NCBI RefSeq assembly: GCF_900130125.1
Contig: NZ_FQXY01000010.1
Coordinates: 1,364,001-1,428,000, forward strand
Length of the DNA: 64,000 nt
Source: Bacteroides congonensis
GTDB taxonomy: Bacteria > Bacteroidota > Bacteroidia > Bacteroidales > Bacteroidaceae
Reading direction: 5' to 3'
Part shown: positions 26,576-36,117 of the stretch, in pieces
How positions within the stretch are numbered: the stretch's first letter is position 1
How the letters are laid out: each line of letters begins with the position of its first letter
Program-made: the position numbers and the translations under genes
Notes under the pieces: model-generated
What the model saw: only the letters and a program-made list of their open reading frames with translations
What the model was told of the DNA's origin: nothing
Databases searched by the model: none

Positions 26576-28609
26576 ATGAAACATCATTTTTGGACTTTTG
26601 TTACCATCTTTTTGTATTATAGTTTAACCGTTTTTGCTGAAAGGCAAGATATCCTGTTGAATAATCATTGGAAATTCCGTTTTTCTCATCAAGTACAAAG
26701 GGGTACGGAACTTCGAGTGGATTTACCTCATACCTGGAATGCACAGGATGCTTTATCCGGTAAGCTAGATTATAAACGCGGAATCGGTAATTACGAGAGG
26801 AAGCTGTTTGTTCGTTCGGAATGGAAAGGAAAGCGTCTTTTCTTACGCTTTGAAGGTGTGAATAGTATAGCCAATGTTTTTATTAACCGCAAACATATCG
26901 GTGAGCATAGAGGAGGATACGGCGCTTTTGTGTTCGAAATTACAGATAAAGTGGAGTATGGAAAAGATAATTCTATTTTAGTACGGGTGAATAATGGTGA
27001 ACAGTTGGACGTAATGCCTTTGGTGGGAGATTTTAACTTTTATGGCGGAATTTATCGGGATGTACATTTATTAATTACTGATGAATCTTGTATTTCTCCT
27101 TTGAATTATGCTTCTTTCGGTGTTCGACTGATTCAAGATAGTGTAAGTCATAAGTACGCTCGTGTTAGTGCTCTTGTTGATTTGTCCAATGGAAATGGTA
27201 AGCAACGGGAGGTGGAACTTAATATTGTTTTGTTGGATGCAGGTAAAGTAATAAAAGAAATGAGCGAAAATATTATGCTCCTTCCTGGTTCTACTTTGCA
27301 AAAGGAAATGAAAATAGAATTGGAAAATCCGCATTTATGGAATGGACGGCAGGATCCGTTTTTATATCAGGTAGAAATTTCTCTTTTGCATGATGGAAAG
27401 ATACTGGACCAGGTAATACAGCCTTTAGGACTTCGTTTTTATCGGATAGATCCTGATGAAGGATTTATTTTGAACGGAAAACATTTACCGCTTCGGGGAG
27501 TGTGCCGTCATCAGGATAGGAGTGAGGTTGGTAATGCTTTACGTCGGGAGCACCACGACGAAGATGCGGCATTAATGTTGGAAATGGGAGTGAATGCCGT
27601 GCGCTTGGCCCATTATCCGCAATCTACTTATTTTTATAATTTGATGGATAGGCTAGGTATCGTGGTATGGGCTGAAATACCTTTTGTCGGTCCCGGCGGA
27701 TACGACGATACAGGTTTTGTAGATTCTCCGTCTTTTCGTGACAATGGAAAAGAACAGCTTAAAGAATTGATTCGCCAGCATTATAATCACCCTTCTATTT
27801 GTGTTTGGGGATTGTTTAATGAGCTGACAGAAGATGGAGATAATCCGGTGGAATACATTAAAGAGTTGAATGTGCTGGCGCATCAGGAAGATGCTACCCG
27901 TCCCACCACTTCTGCCAGTAACCAATCAGGGAAAATAAACTTCGTGACCGATCTTATTGCATGGAACCGCTATGACGGATGGTATGGCGGTACTCCGCAA
28001 AGTTTGGGAAAATGGCTGGACCGGATGCATAAAGAACATCCCGAAATTCGTATTGCTATTAGTGAATATGGCGCCGGAGCAAGTATCTATCATCAACAAG
28101 ATTCGTTAGTGAAAACGAATCCTACAAGTTGGTGGCATCCGGAAAACTGGCAAACTTATTATCATCTAGAAAATTGGAAAGCGATATCCGAACGTCCTTT
28201 TGTATGGGGAAGTTTTGTATGGAACATGTTCGATTTTGGTGCGGCGCACCGTACCGAAGGGGATCGCCCCGGCATTAATGACAAAGGTTTGGTCACGTTT
28301 GACAGGAAAGTGCGTAAGGATGCTTTTTATTTTTATAAAGCGAATTGGAACAAGGAGGAGCCTATGATTTATCTGGCTGGCAAACGTAATAGAATACGTA
28401 GACGGCAGCAACAAACTATTATAGCCTTTTCCAATCAACCCGAAGCAGAACTGTTTGTTAACGGAAAGAGTTATGGTAAAATGAAAACAGACCGATATTC
28501 TATCTTGGAGTGGGAGAATGTGATGCTAAAGCCCGGAGAGAACAAAATAGAAGTAAAGACTACAAATAAGAAACAACCACTGACAGATATGTACTATTGC
28601 ATTTTATAA
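26576..28609 (+). CDS. GH2 beta-galactosidase-like glycosidase
   Basis: Translation from the ATG at 26576 gives 677 residues with a clean signal peptide (MKHHFWTFVTIFLYYSLTVFA); the frame also opens at 26462, but that start lies in a stem-loop and hides the signal. Domains: sugar-binding jelly roll (LFLRFEGVNSIANVFIN near 88-104), immunoglobulin-like domain, then TIM barrel with GVCRHQDR (308-315), acid/base Glu416 in LFNELTED and nucleophile Glu497 in ISEYGAG. This is the compact Bacteroides GH2 layout, usually beta-galactosidase, sometimes beta-glucuronidase. The WNMFDFGA motif near the barrel end is typical. It lies in unit C after the BACON-HExxH gene and 52 nt before the esterase fusion. 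Confidence 0.9.
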   Translation: MKHHFWTFVTIFLYYSLTVFAERQDILLNNHWKFRFSHQVQRGTELRVDLPHTWNAQDALSGKLDYKRGIGNYERKLFVRSEWKGKRLFLRFEGVNSIANVFINRKHIGEHRGGYGAFVFEITDKVEYGKDNSILVRVNNGEQLDVMPLVGDFNFYGGIYRDVHLLITDESCISPLNYASFGVRLIQDSVSHKYARVSALVDLSNGNGKQREVELNIVLLDAGKVIKEMSENIMLLPGSTLQKEMKIELENPHLWNGRQDPFLYQVEISLLHDGKILDQVIQPLGLRFYRIDPDEGFILNGKHLPLRGVCRHQDRSEVGNALRREHHDEDAALMLEMGVNAVRLAHYPQSTYFYNLMDRLGIVVWAEIPFVGPGGYDDTGFVDSPSFRDNGKEQLKELIRQHYNHPSICVWGLFNELTEDGDNPVEYIKELNVLAHQEDATRPTTSASNQSGKINFVTDLIAWNRYDGWYGGTPQSLGKWLDRMHKEHPEIRIAISEYGAGASIYHQQDSLVKTNPTSWWHPENWQTYYHLENWKAISERPFVWGSFVWNMFDFGAAHRTEGDRPGINDKGLVTFDRKVRKDAFYFYKANWNKEEPMIYLAGKRNRIRRRQQQTIIAFSNQPEAELFVNGKSYGKMKTDRYSILEWENVMLKPGENKIEVKTTNKKQPLTDMYYCIL

Positions 28610-28661
28610 AGGGTATATGATATCTGGTGAAGTAGCAATAAGATTTTAATTGTAACCAGTT

Positions 28662-30776
28662 ATGAAAAGATTAAACTTTTTATTAATACACTTAGTACTT
28701 TCTATCAGCTTGTATGCGAAGCCTGTTCGGGTAGCTTGTATAGGCAATAGCATTACTTATGGAGCAGGTATACAGAATCGGGAGAAAAACTCTTATCCTA
28801 CACAGCTGCAGGCTTATTTGGGTGATGGGTATGTGGTCCGGAATTTTGGACTGAATGGTTCTACTTGCCTTTATAAAGGTAATAATCCCTATCTCCAAAG
28901 TCATGAATTTAAGGAGTCTCTTAAATTTCAACCTGATATTGTTTTGATTAAGTTAGGTACCTTTGACTCCAAAGGTATAAATTGGAAATACAGTTCTGAT
29001 TTTCAGTCGGATTATCAGACTTTGATAGATGCTTATCAAGGGCTGGACTCTAAACCCCGTGTCATCCTATTGACACCACTGCGTTGTTATTTACCTGCAA
29101 ATTCTGTTGAGATCAATAATCAGATTATAGAAAAGGAAATTCGTCCTGTTATAGAAAAAATAGCCAGAGCAAATGGTCTGGAGATAATTAATTTATTCAA
29201 TCTTTTGGGTGAAAAATGGGAATCGTACTTAATGCCTGATCGCCTGCACCCTTCTTCCATCGGAGCCGGTATGATTGCGGAACAAATCTATCGTTATCTG
29301 AGTCTACCAGTTGAGTATGCCTGTAAAGAATTGAAAGAAGGTTTGAAAATAAAGGAGGGGAAAGAGTTCAATTTTCATGGATATAAAGGTATTGAGTTCT
29401 TTGATAAAGGAGTGAAGTGTTTTTTAGTGCAACCTTCACGAACAGCTGTCGGAAAACCTTGGCTTCTTAGGGCTCGCTTCTGGGATCATGAGCCACAAAC
29501 GGATATTGCACTGTTGGAAAACGGATTTCATATAGCTTACTGTGATGTGGCAAACAAGTATGGCTCTGATGAGGCAATTGAGCGTTGGAATCATTTCTAT
29601 AAACGAATGGTCAAAGCAGGGTTTTCAAATAAGGTTGTTTTGGAAGGTATGAGTAGAGGAGGGCTGATTGTCTATAACTGGGCATCTCGAAACCCGGGAA
29701 AGGTGGCATGTATTTATGCCGATGCTCCTGTGATGGATTTTAAAAGTTGGCCATTGGGAAAAGGTAAATCAAAAGGTTCGTTGTTGGATACTCAACAGCT
29801 ATTTGCGGCTTATGGATTTTCCGATGAAAAGGAGGCTCTAAGTTGGAATAAGAATCCGATAGATCATGTTAACATTCTGGCTAAAGCCGGCATTCCTATA
29901 CTTCATGTTGTGGGAGATGAAGATAAGGTCGTACCTGTGTGTGAGAATACTTCTGTTTTCGAATATCGCATGAAAACGTTACATGCTCCTATTACTGTCA
30001 TACATAAGCCGGGAGTGGGACATCATCCTCATTCATTGAGTAATCCCAGGAGAATTGTAAATTTTATATTGAAGGCTACATGCCCAACTTTCAACGCCTG
30101 TACACATGCTGTTCCGGGGAATGAGTATCGTTCGGCGGCAGGATGGGCTAACGGTTGGGATTGGCACAAAGTGGCTGACGAAATTATAGAGAAAGTAAGA
30201 GGAAGGCACTTGAGGCTTTTATTGCTGGGAAATTCTATCACTCAAGGTTGGGGTGGAAGCCGTCTGGGAGTAGTGAATAAACCGGGTAAAAGAATCTTAG
30301 ATGAAGTGTTAGGTGATACGCTTTGGGAAAGTGCCGGTATTTCTGGCGACCGCATACAAAATCTGTTATGGCGCATTCGATATGGTAATTATGAAACATG
30401 CTATCCGCAGAATGCCGTTATCACTATTGGAATAAATAATTTGATGGCCGGTGATTCTCCGGAACAGGTGGTGGACGGTATTATGGCAGTAGTGGATGAA
30501 ACAAGGAAGCGATTACCGAATACGAAAATTGTATTCTTAGGAGTTTTGCCTGCCGGTAAAGGACTGGGAGATGAGATTCGCATGAAATGTGATGAAGTAC
30601 ACCATATTCTTTCTAAGAGAAAAACACAAGGTGTACATTATGTGAATCCTACCCTTTGGTTTGTAGATGAGAAAGGAGATATCAGACCTGAACTCTATGT
30701 CGGAGATTATATCCATTTGACTCAACAGGGCTATAAGGTATGGGCAACTGAATTGAAAAAAATATTAACTCAATAA
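28662..30776 (+). CDS. Triple esterase fusion: SGNH - alpha/beta hydrolase - SGNH
   Basis: The 704-residue secreted protein has a signal peptide (1-19) and three hydrolase-like parts. First, an SGNH/GDSL domain (~22-215): Ser30 in CIGNSITYG and His196 in DRLHPS. Second, an alpha/beta-hydrolase (~235-470): Ser331 in LEGMSRGG, acid region VGDEDKVVP (417-425) and His454/455 in GVGHHPHS. Third, another SGNH domain (~515-704): Ser525 in LLGNSITQG, block-III-like GINN (590-593) and DYIHL (682-686). All three nucleophiles are present. The first SGNH domain has GTFD in place of GxND. Such enzymes remove O-acetyl or other acyl/methyl esters from glycans; three in one chain suggest a densely esterified substrate. 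It lies between GH2 and GH29 genes in unit C. Substrate groups are unknown. Confidence 0.88.
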   Translation: MKRLNFLLIHLVLSISLYAKPVRVACIGNSITYGAGIQNREKNSYPTQLQAYLGDGYVVRNFGLNGSTCLYKGNNPYLQSHEFKESLKFQPDIVLIKLGTFDSKGINWKYSSDFQSDYQTLIDAYQGLDSKPRVILLTPLRCYLPANSVEINNQIIEKEIRPVIEKIARANGLEIINLFNLLGEKWESYLMPDRLHPSSIGAGMIAEQIYRYLSLPVEYACKELKEGLKIKEGKEFNFHGYKGIEFFDKGVKCFLVQPSRTAVGKPWLLRARFWDHEPQTDIALLENGFHIAYCDVANKYGSDEAIERWNHFYKRMVKAGFSNKVVLEGMSRGGLIVYNWASRNPGKVACIYADAPVMDFKSWPLGKGKSKGSLLDTQQLFAAYGFSDEKEALSWNKNPIDHVNILAKAGIPILHVVGDEDKVVPVCENTSVFEYRMKTLHAPITVIHKPGVGHHPHSLSNPRRIVNFILKATCPTFNACTHAVPGNEYRSAAGWANGWDWHKVADEIIEKVRGRHLRLLLLGNSITQGWGGSRLGVVNKPGKRILDEVLGDTLWESAGISGDRIQNLLWRIRYGNYETCYPQNAVITIGINNLMAGDSPEQVVDGIMAVVDETRKRLPNTKIVFLGVLPAGKGLGDEIRMKCDEVHHILSKRKTQGVHYVNPTLWFVDEKGDIRPELYVGDYIHLTQQGYKVWATELKKILTQ

Positions 30777-30786
30777 TAGCTTGTAT

Positions 30787-32235
30787 ATGAAGAAAAAATA
30801 TTCTTTTACTTTATTTGCCGGTATTGTGCTTGGCTTAAGTGCATGTAAGTCTGTAGAAGCTCCCGTAGCTATTTTACCGGCTCCTGCTCCAAAACAAGTG
30901 GAATGGCAGAAGATGGAAACGTATGCTTTTGTGCATTTCGGATTGAATACGTTTAATGACCGTGAATGGGGATTTGGAGATTCAGAACCGGGTACGTTTA
31001 ACCCTACTCGTTTAGATTGTGAACAATGGGTCCAAACTTTTGTAAAGGCAGGGATGAAAGGTGTTATTCTTACAGCTAAACACCATGATGGATTTTGTCT
31101 TTGGCCTACCCGTTTGACGGAGTATTGTATCCGGAATACTCCTTATAAAAACGGTAAGGGTGATATTGTCCGTGAATTATCTGAAGCATGTAAAAAACAT
31201 GGGATTAAGTTCGGGATTTATTTGTCTCCCTGGGATAGAAATCATGCCGGCTATGGTACCCGGGAATATGTGGATTACTATCATAAACAACTTCGTGAAT
31301 TACTTACCAATTATGGCGATTTGTTTGAGGTGTGGTTCGATGGTGCCAATGGAGGGGATGGCTGGTATGGCGGAGCAAAAGAAAAACGCACAATTGATCG
31401 TGAGAAATACTATAACTATCCGAAGGCTTTTCAAATGGTTGAGAAACTCCAACCGGGTGCAGTTATATTTTCAGATGGAGGTCCCGGATGTCGCTGGGTC
31501 GGAAACGAAAGAGGGATTGCAGCAGAGACCAATTGGGCTTTCTTACAGGCTGGCAAAGCTTATCCCGGATATCCATATCCGCAGGAGCTACCGGGCGGTC
31601 ATGAGAACGGTGATCAATGGTCTGCGGCAGAGTGTGATGTTTCCACCCGTCCCGGATGGTTTTATCATCCGGAAGAAGACAACCGGGTGAAAAGTGCGGA
31701 AGAACTGACTAAACTTTATTATTGCAGTGTGGGACGCAATGCAACACTGTTGCTCAATTTCCCGGTAAATCGTGAAGGCTTGATTCATCCGGTGGATTCA
31801 GCCAATGCTGTTACTTTTTACCGTAATATACAAAAACAGCTGGGGCGGAACATATTAGCCGGCTTATCTCCTAAAGCTTCAAATGAGAGAGGAAGACGTT
31901 TTTCGGCAAAGGCTGTAACGGATGGGAGTTATGACACTTATTGGGCAACAGATGACAGTGTAACTTCTGCTACAATTGAATTTGAGCTATTGCAGGCGGA
32001 GAAAATCAATAAACTCGTTTTGCAGGAATACATTCCTTTGGGACAACGGGTAAAGTCATTTGTTATAGAATATGAACAACAGGGGAATTGGCTTCCTGTG
32101 AAAACTAAGGAGGAAACTACTACTATTGGTTATAAACGTATTATAGGTTTTGAAGAGATACTAACCAATAAAATTCGGATTAGATTTATTGATTCTCGTG
32201 CTTGTCTTTGCATCAATACTATCGAAGCATATTAG
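30787..32235 (+). CDS. GH29 alpha-L-fucosidase (B-type)
   Basis: Starting at the ATG at 30787 (an upstream TTG at 30781 adds two residues) the product is a 482-residue lipoprotein with lipobox LSAC (Cys20). It has a canonical GH29 barrel: AFVHFGLNTF (47-56), AKHHDGFCLWPT (97-108), YLSPWDRN (145-152), nucleophile Asp185 in EVWFDGANGG, and WSAAECDVSTRPGWFYH. A C-terminal F5/8-type C-like domain follows (~355-482: TDGSYDTYWATDDSVTS). Members with this set remove alpha-1,3/1,4-linked fucose. It is 10 nt after the esterase gene and is the last gene of unit C. In contrast to the GH29 at 13608, the binding motifs are intact. Confidence 0.93.
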   Translation: MKKKYSFTLFAGIVLGLSACKSVEAPVAILPAPAPKQVEWQKMETYAFVHFGLNTFNDREWGFGDSEPGTFNPTRLDCEQWVQTFVKAGMKGVILTAKHHDGFCLWPTRLTEYCIRNTPYKNGKGDIVRELSEACKKHGIKFGIYLSPWDRNHAGYGTREYVDYYHKQLRELLTNYGDLFEVWFDGANGGDGWYGGAKEKRTIDREKYYNYPKAFQMVEKLQPGAVIFSDGGPGCRWVGNERGIAAETNWAFLQAGKAYPGYPYPQELPGGHENGDQWSAAECDVSTRPGWFYHPEEDNRVKSAEELTKLYYCSVGRNATLLLNFPVNREGLIHPVDSANAVTFYRNIQKQLGRNILAGLSPKASNERGRRFSAKAVTDGSYDTYWATDDSVTSATIEFELLQAEKINKLVLQEYIPLGQRVKSFVIEYEQQGNWLPVKTKEETTTIGYKRIIGFEEILTNKIRIRFIDSRACLCINTIEAY

Positions 32236-32279
32236 TGGACTTGTTAAAAGGTCATTTATTGGTACAAATTCTTTTGTAC

Positions 32280-32344
32280 TTTACAATATTATTGTCCTTT
32301 TGTACGTAATTCGCCTTAATGAATCTGCGAGGCAGCTATCTTTG
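32280..32344 (+). promoter_or_regulatory. Shared regulon element plus -7 box, copy D
   Basis: Copy D occupies 32280-32315: TTTACAATATTATTG and TTTTGTACGTAATTCGCC. The -7 box TATCTTTG is at 32337-32344 after 21 nt; the GTG start is 69 nt further. Just upstream is an extra CTTTTGTAC (32271-32279), 26 bp from the copy inside the element, itself half of a GTACAAA/TTTGTAC inverted repeat (32262-32279). The 178-nt gap holds no gene. Confidence 0.86.
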
Positions 32345-32413
32345 CGATGTAAAACTGGAACAGATTGTTCATCCAGTTTAGAATAAGCATTAACTTTTAA
32401 ATCAATACCTATT

Positions 32414-33913
32414 GTGAGTAGATTAATAATATACATTCTATTATTTATTCCCTTTCAACTGGAAGCGCGGGATTTCATGAAGGAGGAATTAAAGAAGGAG
32501 TTGTTGCCGCAGCCGGTTTTTTCAGAGAATCCTCACTTTGTAGACCTTTATTGGAAAACGTGGGAACTTGCTTGGGGCAGGGTGAAATATCAGGAAGGTG
32601 TATTTCAGTCTCCTTATATGGACGAGAATCTCTGGGATGATACGATTTGGATTTGGGATACGGAGTTTATGGTTCTGTTCTGTCGGTATGCTCCTGATAT
32701 TTTCCCCGGAATAGAGAGTCTGGATAATTTTTATGAGTCTATCCTGAATAAAAAATCTTCTTCACTTAGAATACAACATCCGGATAACCCGCCTTTCTAT
32801 TCGTGGGTGGAATATGAATATTATAAGATGACAGGCAATAAGGAACGTATCAGAAAAGTGTTGCAGGATAAGCAGTTTCTTCAACGTCACTATTATTGGT
32901 TTGACTCTTTGAAACGCGGGACTAAACTACATTTCAGACATGCGTGGATTGCTCTGGAGAAGAGTGACATCGGGTATAGATGGGGATGGGTACAGAGTGG
33001 TATGGATAATACGCCCCGTGGCAGAGGCCGTAAGGGGGAATTGCTGTGGATGGATGCGGTATCCCAGCAAGCTCTTTCAGCTTTGTATATCAATCGTCTG
33101 GCTAAGGAGCTCGGAGATAAGAAGATTGCTAAAGAGTTTGTAACTTTGTATAAAGAGAACAAAACTCTATTGAATAAATATTACTGGGATGAGAAGGATG
33201 GATTTTATTATGATCTATCCGAGAAGGATACGTCATTTGTGAAAGTCAGGACTCCGACGGTGTATTGGTCGATGCTCGCCGAGATTCCTGATAAGAAACA
33301 GGCGGAACGTTTGGTGAAATATGCTGCCGCCCCGAATGAATTCGGTGGAAAATATCCCTGGCCGTCTGTTGCCCGAAGTGATGAAGACTACAATCATGAG
33401 ATTGGAGATTATTGGCGAGGGGCTGTGTGGCTTCCGCTTGCCTATATGTCTACCAAAGCGCTTGAGACCTATGGATATTATGACTTGGCTTATGATAATT
33501 CTTATAAATTATTATCCCAAATGTCCGAGACTTACCGGACTTTTGAGCCGGCAACCGTTTGGGAATGTTATTCTCCTTCGGCTCCCCGGCCGTCCGAGCG
33601 GCAGTATAAAGACAGGCGGGAATTGGTGAGGCATGATTTCTGCGGTTGGTCTGCATTAGGTCCTATTTCTCTTTTTATTGAAAATGTATTAGGCTTTTAT
33701 AATATAGATGCAACAAAGAATCTGGTAGAATGGCATAAGAAGGGATTGGGCGAGCAGGGATTGCGCAACCTTAGATTCGGGCATGTGATTACTGATATTG
33801 TAGCCAATGGACAACAGGTGTGCGTAAAAAGCAATAAGCCTTATATGCTGAAAATAAACGACAAGAAATATAGAATAAAAGAAGGTGAACAAATTATAAC
33901 TATAAAACCATGA
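32414..33913 (+). CDS. GH63-like (alpha/alpha)6-barrel glycosidase
   Basis: The 499-residue protein starts at a GTG; no in-frame ATG exists between it and the upstream stop region, and GTG gives a good signal peptide (1-18, LEA). Motifs of the GH63/GH37-like fold: WDTEF (81-85), WVQSGMDNTPRG (192-203) with candidate acid Asp198, DYWRGAVWLP (332-341), and Glu384 in TVWECYSP as candidate base. GH63 enzymes are inverting alpha-glycosidases, but bacterial members of this type have varied or unknown specificity. First gene of the element-D unit; its stop overlaps the GH3 start by 4 nt (ATGA), so the two are translationally coupled. Confidence 0.82.
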   Translation: MSRLIIYILLFIPFQLEARDFMKEELKKELLPQPVFSENPHFVDLYWKTWELAWGRVKYQEGVFQSPYMDENLWDDTIWIWDTEFMVLFCRYAPDIFPGIESLDNFYESILNKKSSSLRIQHPDNPPFYSWVEYEYYKMTGNKERIRKVLQDKQFLQRHYYWFDSLKRGTKLHFRHAWIALEKSDIGYRWGWVQSGMDNTPRGRGRKGELLWMDAVSQQALSALYINRLAKELGDKKIAKEFVTLYKENKTLLNKYYWDEKDGFYYDLSEKDTSFVKVRTPTVYWSMLAEIPDKKQAERLVKYAAAPNEFGGKYPWPSVARSDEDYNHEIGDYWRGAVWLPLAYMSTKALETYGYYDLAYDNSYKLLSQMSETYRTFEPATVWECYSPSAPRPSERQYKDRRELVRHDFCGWSALGPISLFIENVLGFYNIDATKNLVEWHKKGLGEQGLRNLRFGHVITDIVANGQQVCVKSNKPYMLKINDKKYRIKEGEQIITIKP

Positions 33914-36108
33914 AAAAACTGATAACATGTTTATGTGTGATGATTTTTGCGTTTTCCGGTATTGCGCAGAGTCAAACTGACGAGGGTAAAATGAACCGTT
34001 TCGTGTCCGGCTTGATGAAGAAAATGACACTGGAAGAAAAAGTGGGACAGCTAAATCAATATGCCGGTGGTTTTGCCACGGGACCCAATAATACCCGTGT
34101 TAGTAGGACGGAAGATATAAGTAAAGGATTAGTAGGTTCTTTATTGAATGTGTCGGGTGCTGCCAATACACGTAAATACCAGGAGGCTGCAATGAAATCA
34201 CGCTTGCAGATTCCTCTGATTTTTGGATTGGATGTTATCCACGGTTTCCGTACTGGCTTTCCTCTGCCTTTGGCCGAGGCTGCAAGTTTCGATCTGGATG
34301 CCATAGAAAGAGGTTCAAGATGTGCGGCGAAGGAAGCGTCGGCTGCCGGATTGCACTGGACTTTTGCTCCGATGGTGGATATTAGCTGGGATGCCCGTTG
34401 GGGACGTGTGATGGAAGGTGCGGGAGAAGATCCTTATTATGGTTCGTTGGTCGCTAAGGCCCGTGTACGCGGATTCCAGGGAGATGACTTGTCGAAGGAA
34501 AATACAATTCTTTCTTGTATCAAGCATTTTGCAGGTTATGGAGCTCCCGCTGCGGGAAAAGACTACAATAGTGTGGATATGTCTATGGGACAGTTTGCTA
34601 ATTTTTATATGCCGCCTTATAAGGCTGGGGCTGAAGCGGGTGCCGCTACGTTTATGAGTGCATTTAATGATTTCAATAATGAACCGGCTACCGGAAATAG
34701 CTTTTTGTTGAAAGAATTGCTGAAAAAACAATGGGGTTTCAAAGGCTTCGTTGTATCCGATTGGGGATCGGTGGGAGAAATGATGAATCATCGCTATGCG
34801 AAGGATGATAAAGAAGCTGCCTATAAAGCGATTAAAGCAGGTTTGGATATGGAAATGGAGAGTGGATGTTACGCCAAGACGCTGGTTGCGTTGGTGAAAG
34901 AGGGCAAGGTACCGGTAAAATTGGTAGACGATGCCGTCAGACGCATTCTGGAACAGAAATATAAGCTTGGATTATTTGATGATCCATTCCGTTATTGTGA
35001 TGAGGAAAGAGAACGTACGGTGATCGGTTCGAAAGAATCGCGCAAGGAAGCGTGTTATGTAGCTGAACGTTCCATTGTCCTTTTAAAGAATGCAGGTTCT
35101 ATTCTTCCGCTTTCTCCTTCTATTAAAAAAGTAGCCTTGGTTGGAGCATTGGCAAAATCACAGAAAGACATGTGTGGCGCATGGTCATGTGCCAATGTAA
35201 GCAAGGTGGTAACCTTGTATGAAGCAATGGAAAAGCGGGGAGTAACTGTTAATTATAATGACGGATATGACTTGAAGAAAAATCAGATAGTGAACCTGGA
35301 CCAGACATTGGCTGCTGCACGCCAGTCGGATGTCGTTATTATTGCTATGGGCGAGCAGGCTTGGGAAAGTGGGGAAATGCGTTCAAAAGGAGACATCTCC
35401 ATTTCTTCCGAACAACAGAAACTTGTTTCAGAATTAGTGAAAACAGGCAAACCTGTGGTTGTGCTGATGATGTGCGGCCGTCCTGTTATTTTCAACGAGG
35501 TGCGTCGGGATGCGCCTGCCATCTTGTGTACCTGGTGGCTGGGAAGCGAAGCCGGTAATGCTATCTGTAATGTATTGTGGGGAGATTATAATCCTTCGGG
35601 CAAGCTGCCGATGACTTTCCCTCAACATCTCGGACAGATTCCTTTGTATTATCAGTATAAGAGTACGGGACGTCCTACCACAAATGGTGCATGGTGTGCC
35701 AAGTATATTGATATCCCTACCGAACCTGCTTATCCTTTCGGCTTTGGTTTGTCGTATACCACTTTCGAGTATTCGGATGTGAAACTGCTTCCGGGTAATG
35801 GGAAAGATACGTATGCGCGTGTCGCCGTAACCGTAAAGAATACAGGAAAATATGATGGTGAAGAAGTTATTCAATTATATATCCGTGATGAAGTGGCCTC
35901 AATTACCCGTCCTATCAAGGAACTGAAAGGCTTTGACAAGATTAAGCTGAAAGCGGGTGAAAGCAAGACAGTGACATTTGATGTAAAAGACGAACAATTG
36001 GGGTTCTATAATAATCAGATGAAGTTTGTGGTTGAGAAAGGTGATTTCACCTTTATGGTCGGTGGAAATAGCCGTGACTTGCAAGAGATTAAATACACGC
36101 TAAACTAA
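33910..36108 (+). CDS. GH3 beta-glycosidase
   Basis: The 732-residue protein has a signal peptide (1-19, GIA|Q). The GH3 N-terminal barrel carries GLDVIHGFRTGFP (106-118), GAGEDPYYGS (170-179), CIKHFAGYG (203-211) and nucleophile Asp284 in VVSDWGS. The C-terminal alpha/beta sandwich carries MGEQAWESGE, an insertion with candidate acid/base Glu residues, and the usual fibronectin-III-like end (YDGEEVIQLYIRD). Family members are mostly beta-glucosidases or beta-xylosidases; specificity cannot be read from these motifs. Overlaps the GH63-like gene by 4 nt and lies 9 nt before the metzincin-like gene. Confidence 0.93.
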   Translation: MKKLITCLCVMIFAFSGIAQSQTDEGKMNRFVSGLMKKMTLEEKVGQLNQYAGGFATGPNNTRVSRTEDISKGLVGSLLNVSGAANTRKYQEAAMKSRLQIPLIFGLDVIHGFRTGFPLPLAEAASFDLDAIERGSRCAAKEASAAGLHWTFAPMVDISWDARWGRVMEGAGEDPYYGSLVAKARVRGFQGDDLSKENTILSCIKHFAGYGAPAAGKDYNSVDMSMGQFANFYMPPYKAGAEAGAATFMSAFNDFNNEPATGNSFLLKELLKKQWGFKGFVVSDWGSVGEMMNHRYAKDDKEAAYKAIKAGLDMEMESGCYAKTLVALVKEGKVPVKLVDDAVRRILEQKYKLGLFDDPFRYCDEERERTVIGSKESRKEACYVAERSIVLLKNAGSILPLSPSIKKVALVGALAKSQKDMCGAWSCANVSKVVTLYEAMEKRGVTVNYNDGYDLKKNQIVNLDQTLAAARQSDVVIIAMGEQAWESGEMRSKGDISISSEQQKLVSELVKTGKPVVVLMMCGRPVIFNEVRRDAPAILCTWWLGSEAGNAICNVLWGDYNPSGKLPMTFPQHLGQIPLYYQYKSTGRPTTNGAWCAKYIDIPTEPAYPFGFGLSYTTFEYSDVKLLPGNGKDTYARVAVTVKNTGKYDGEEVIQLYIRDEVASITRPIKELKGFDKIKLKAGESKTVTFDVKDEQLGFYNNQMKFVVEKGDFTFMVGGNSRDLQEIKYTLN

Positions 36109-36117
36109 ATAATAAAT

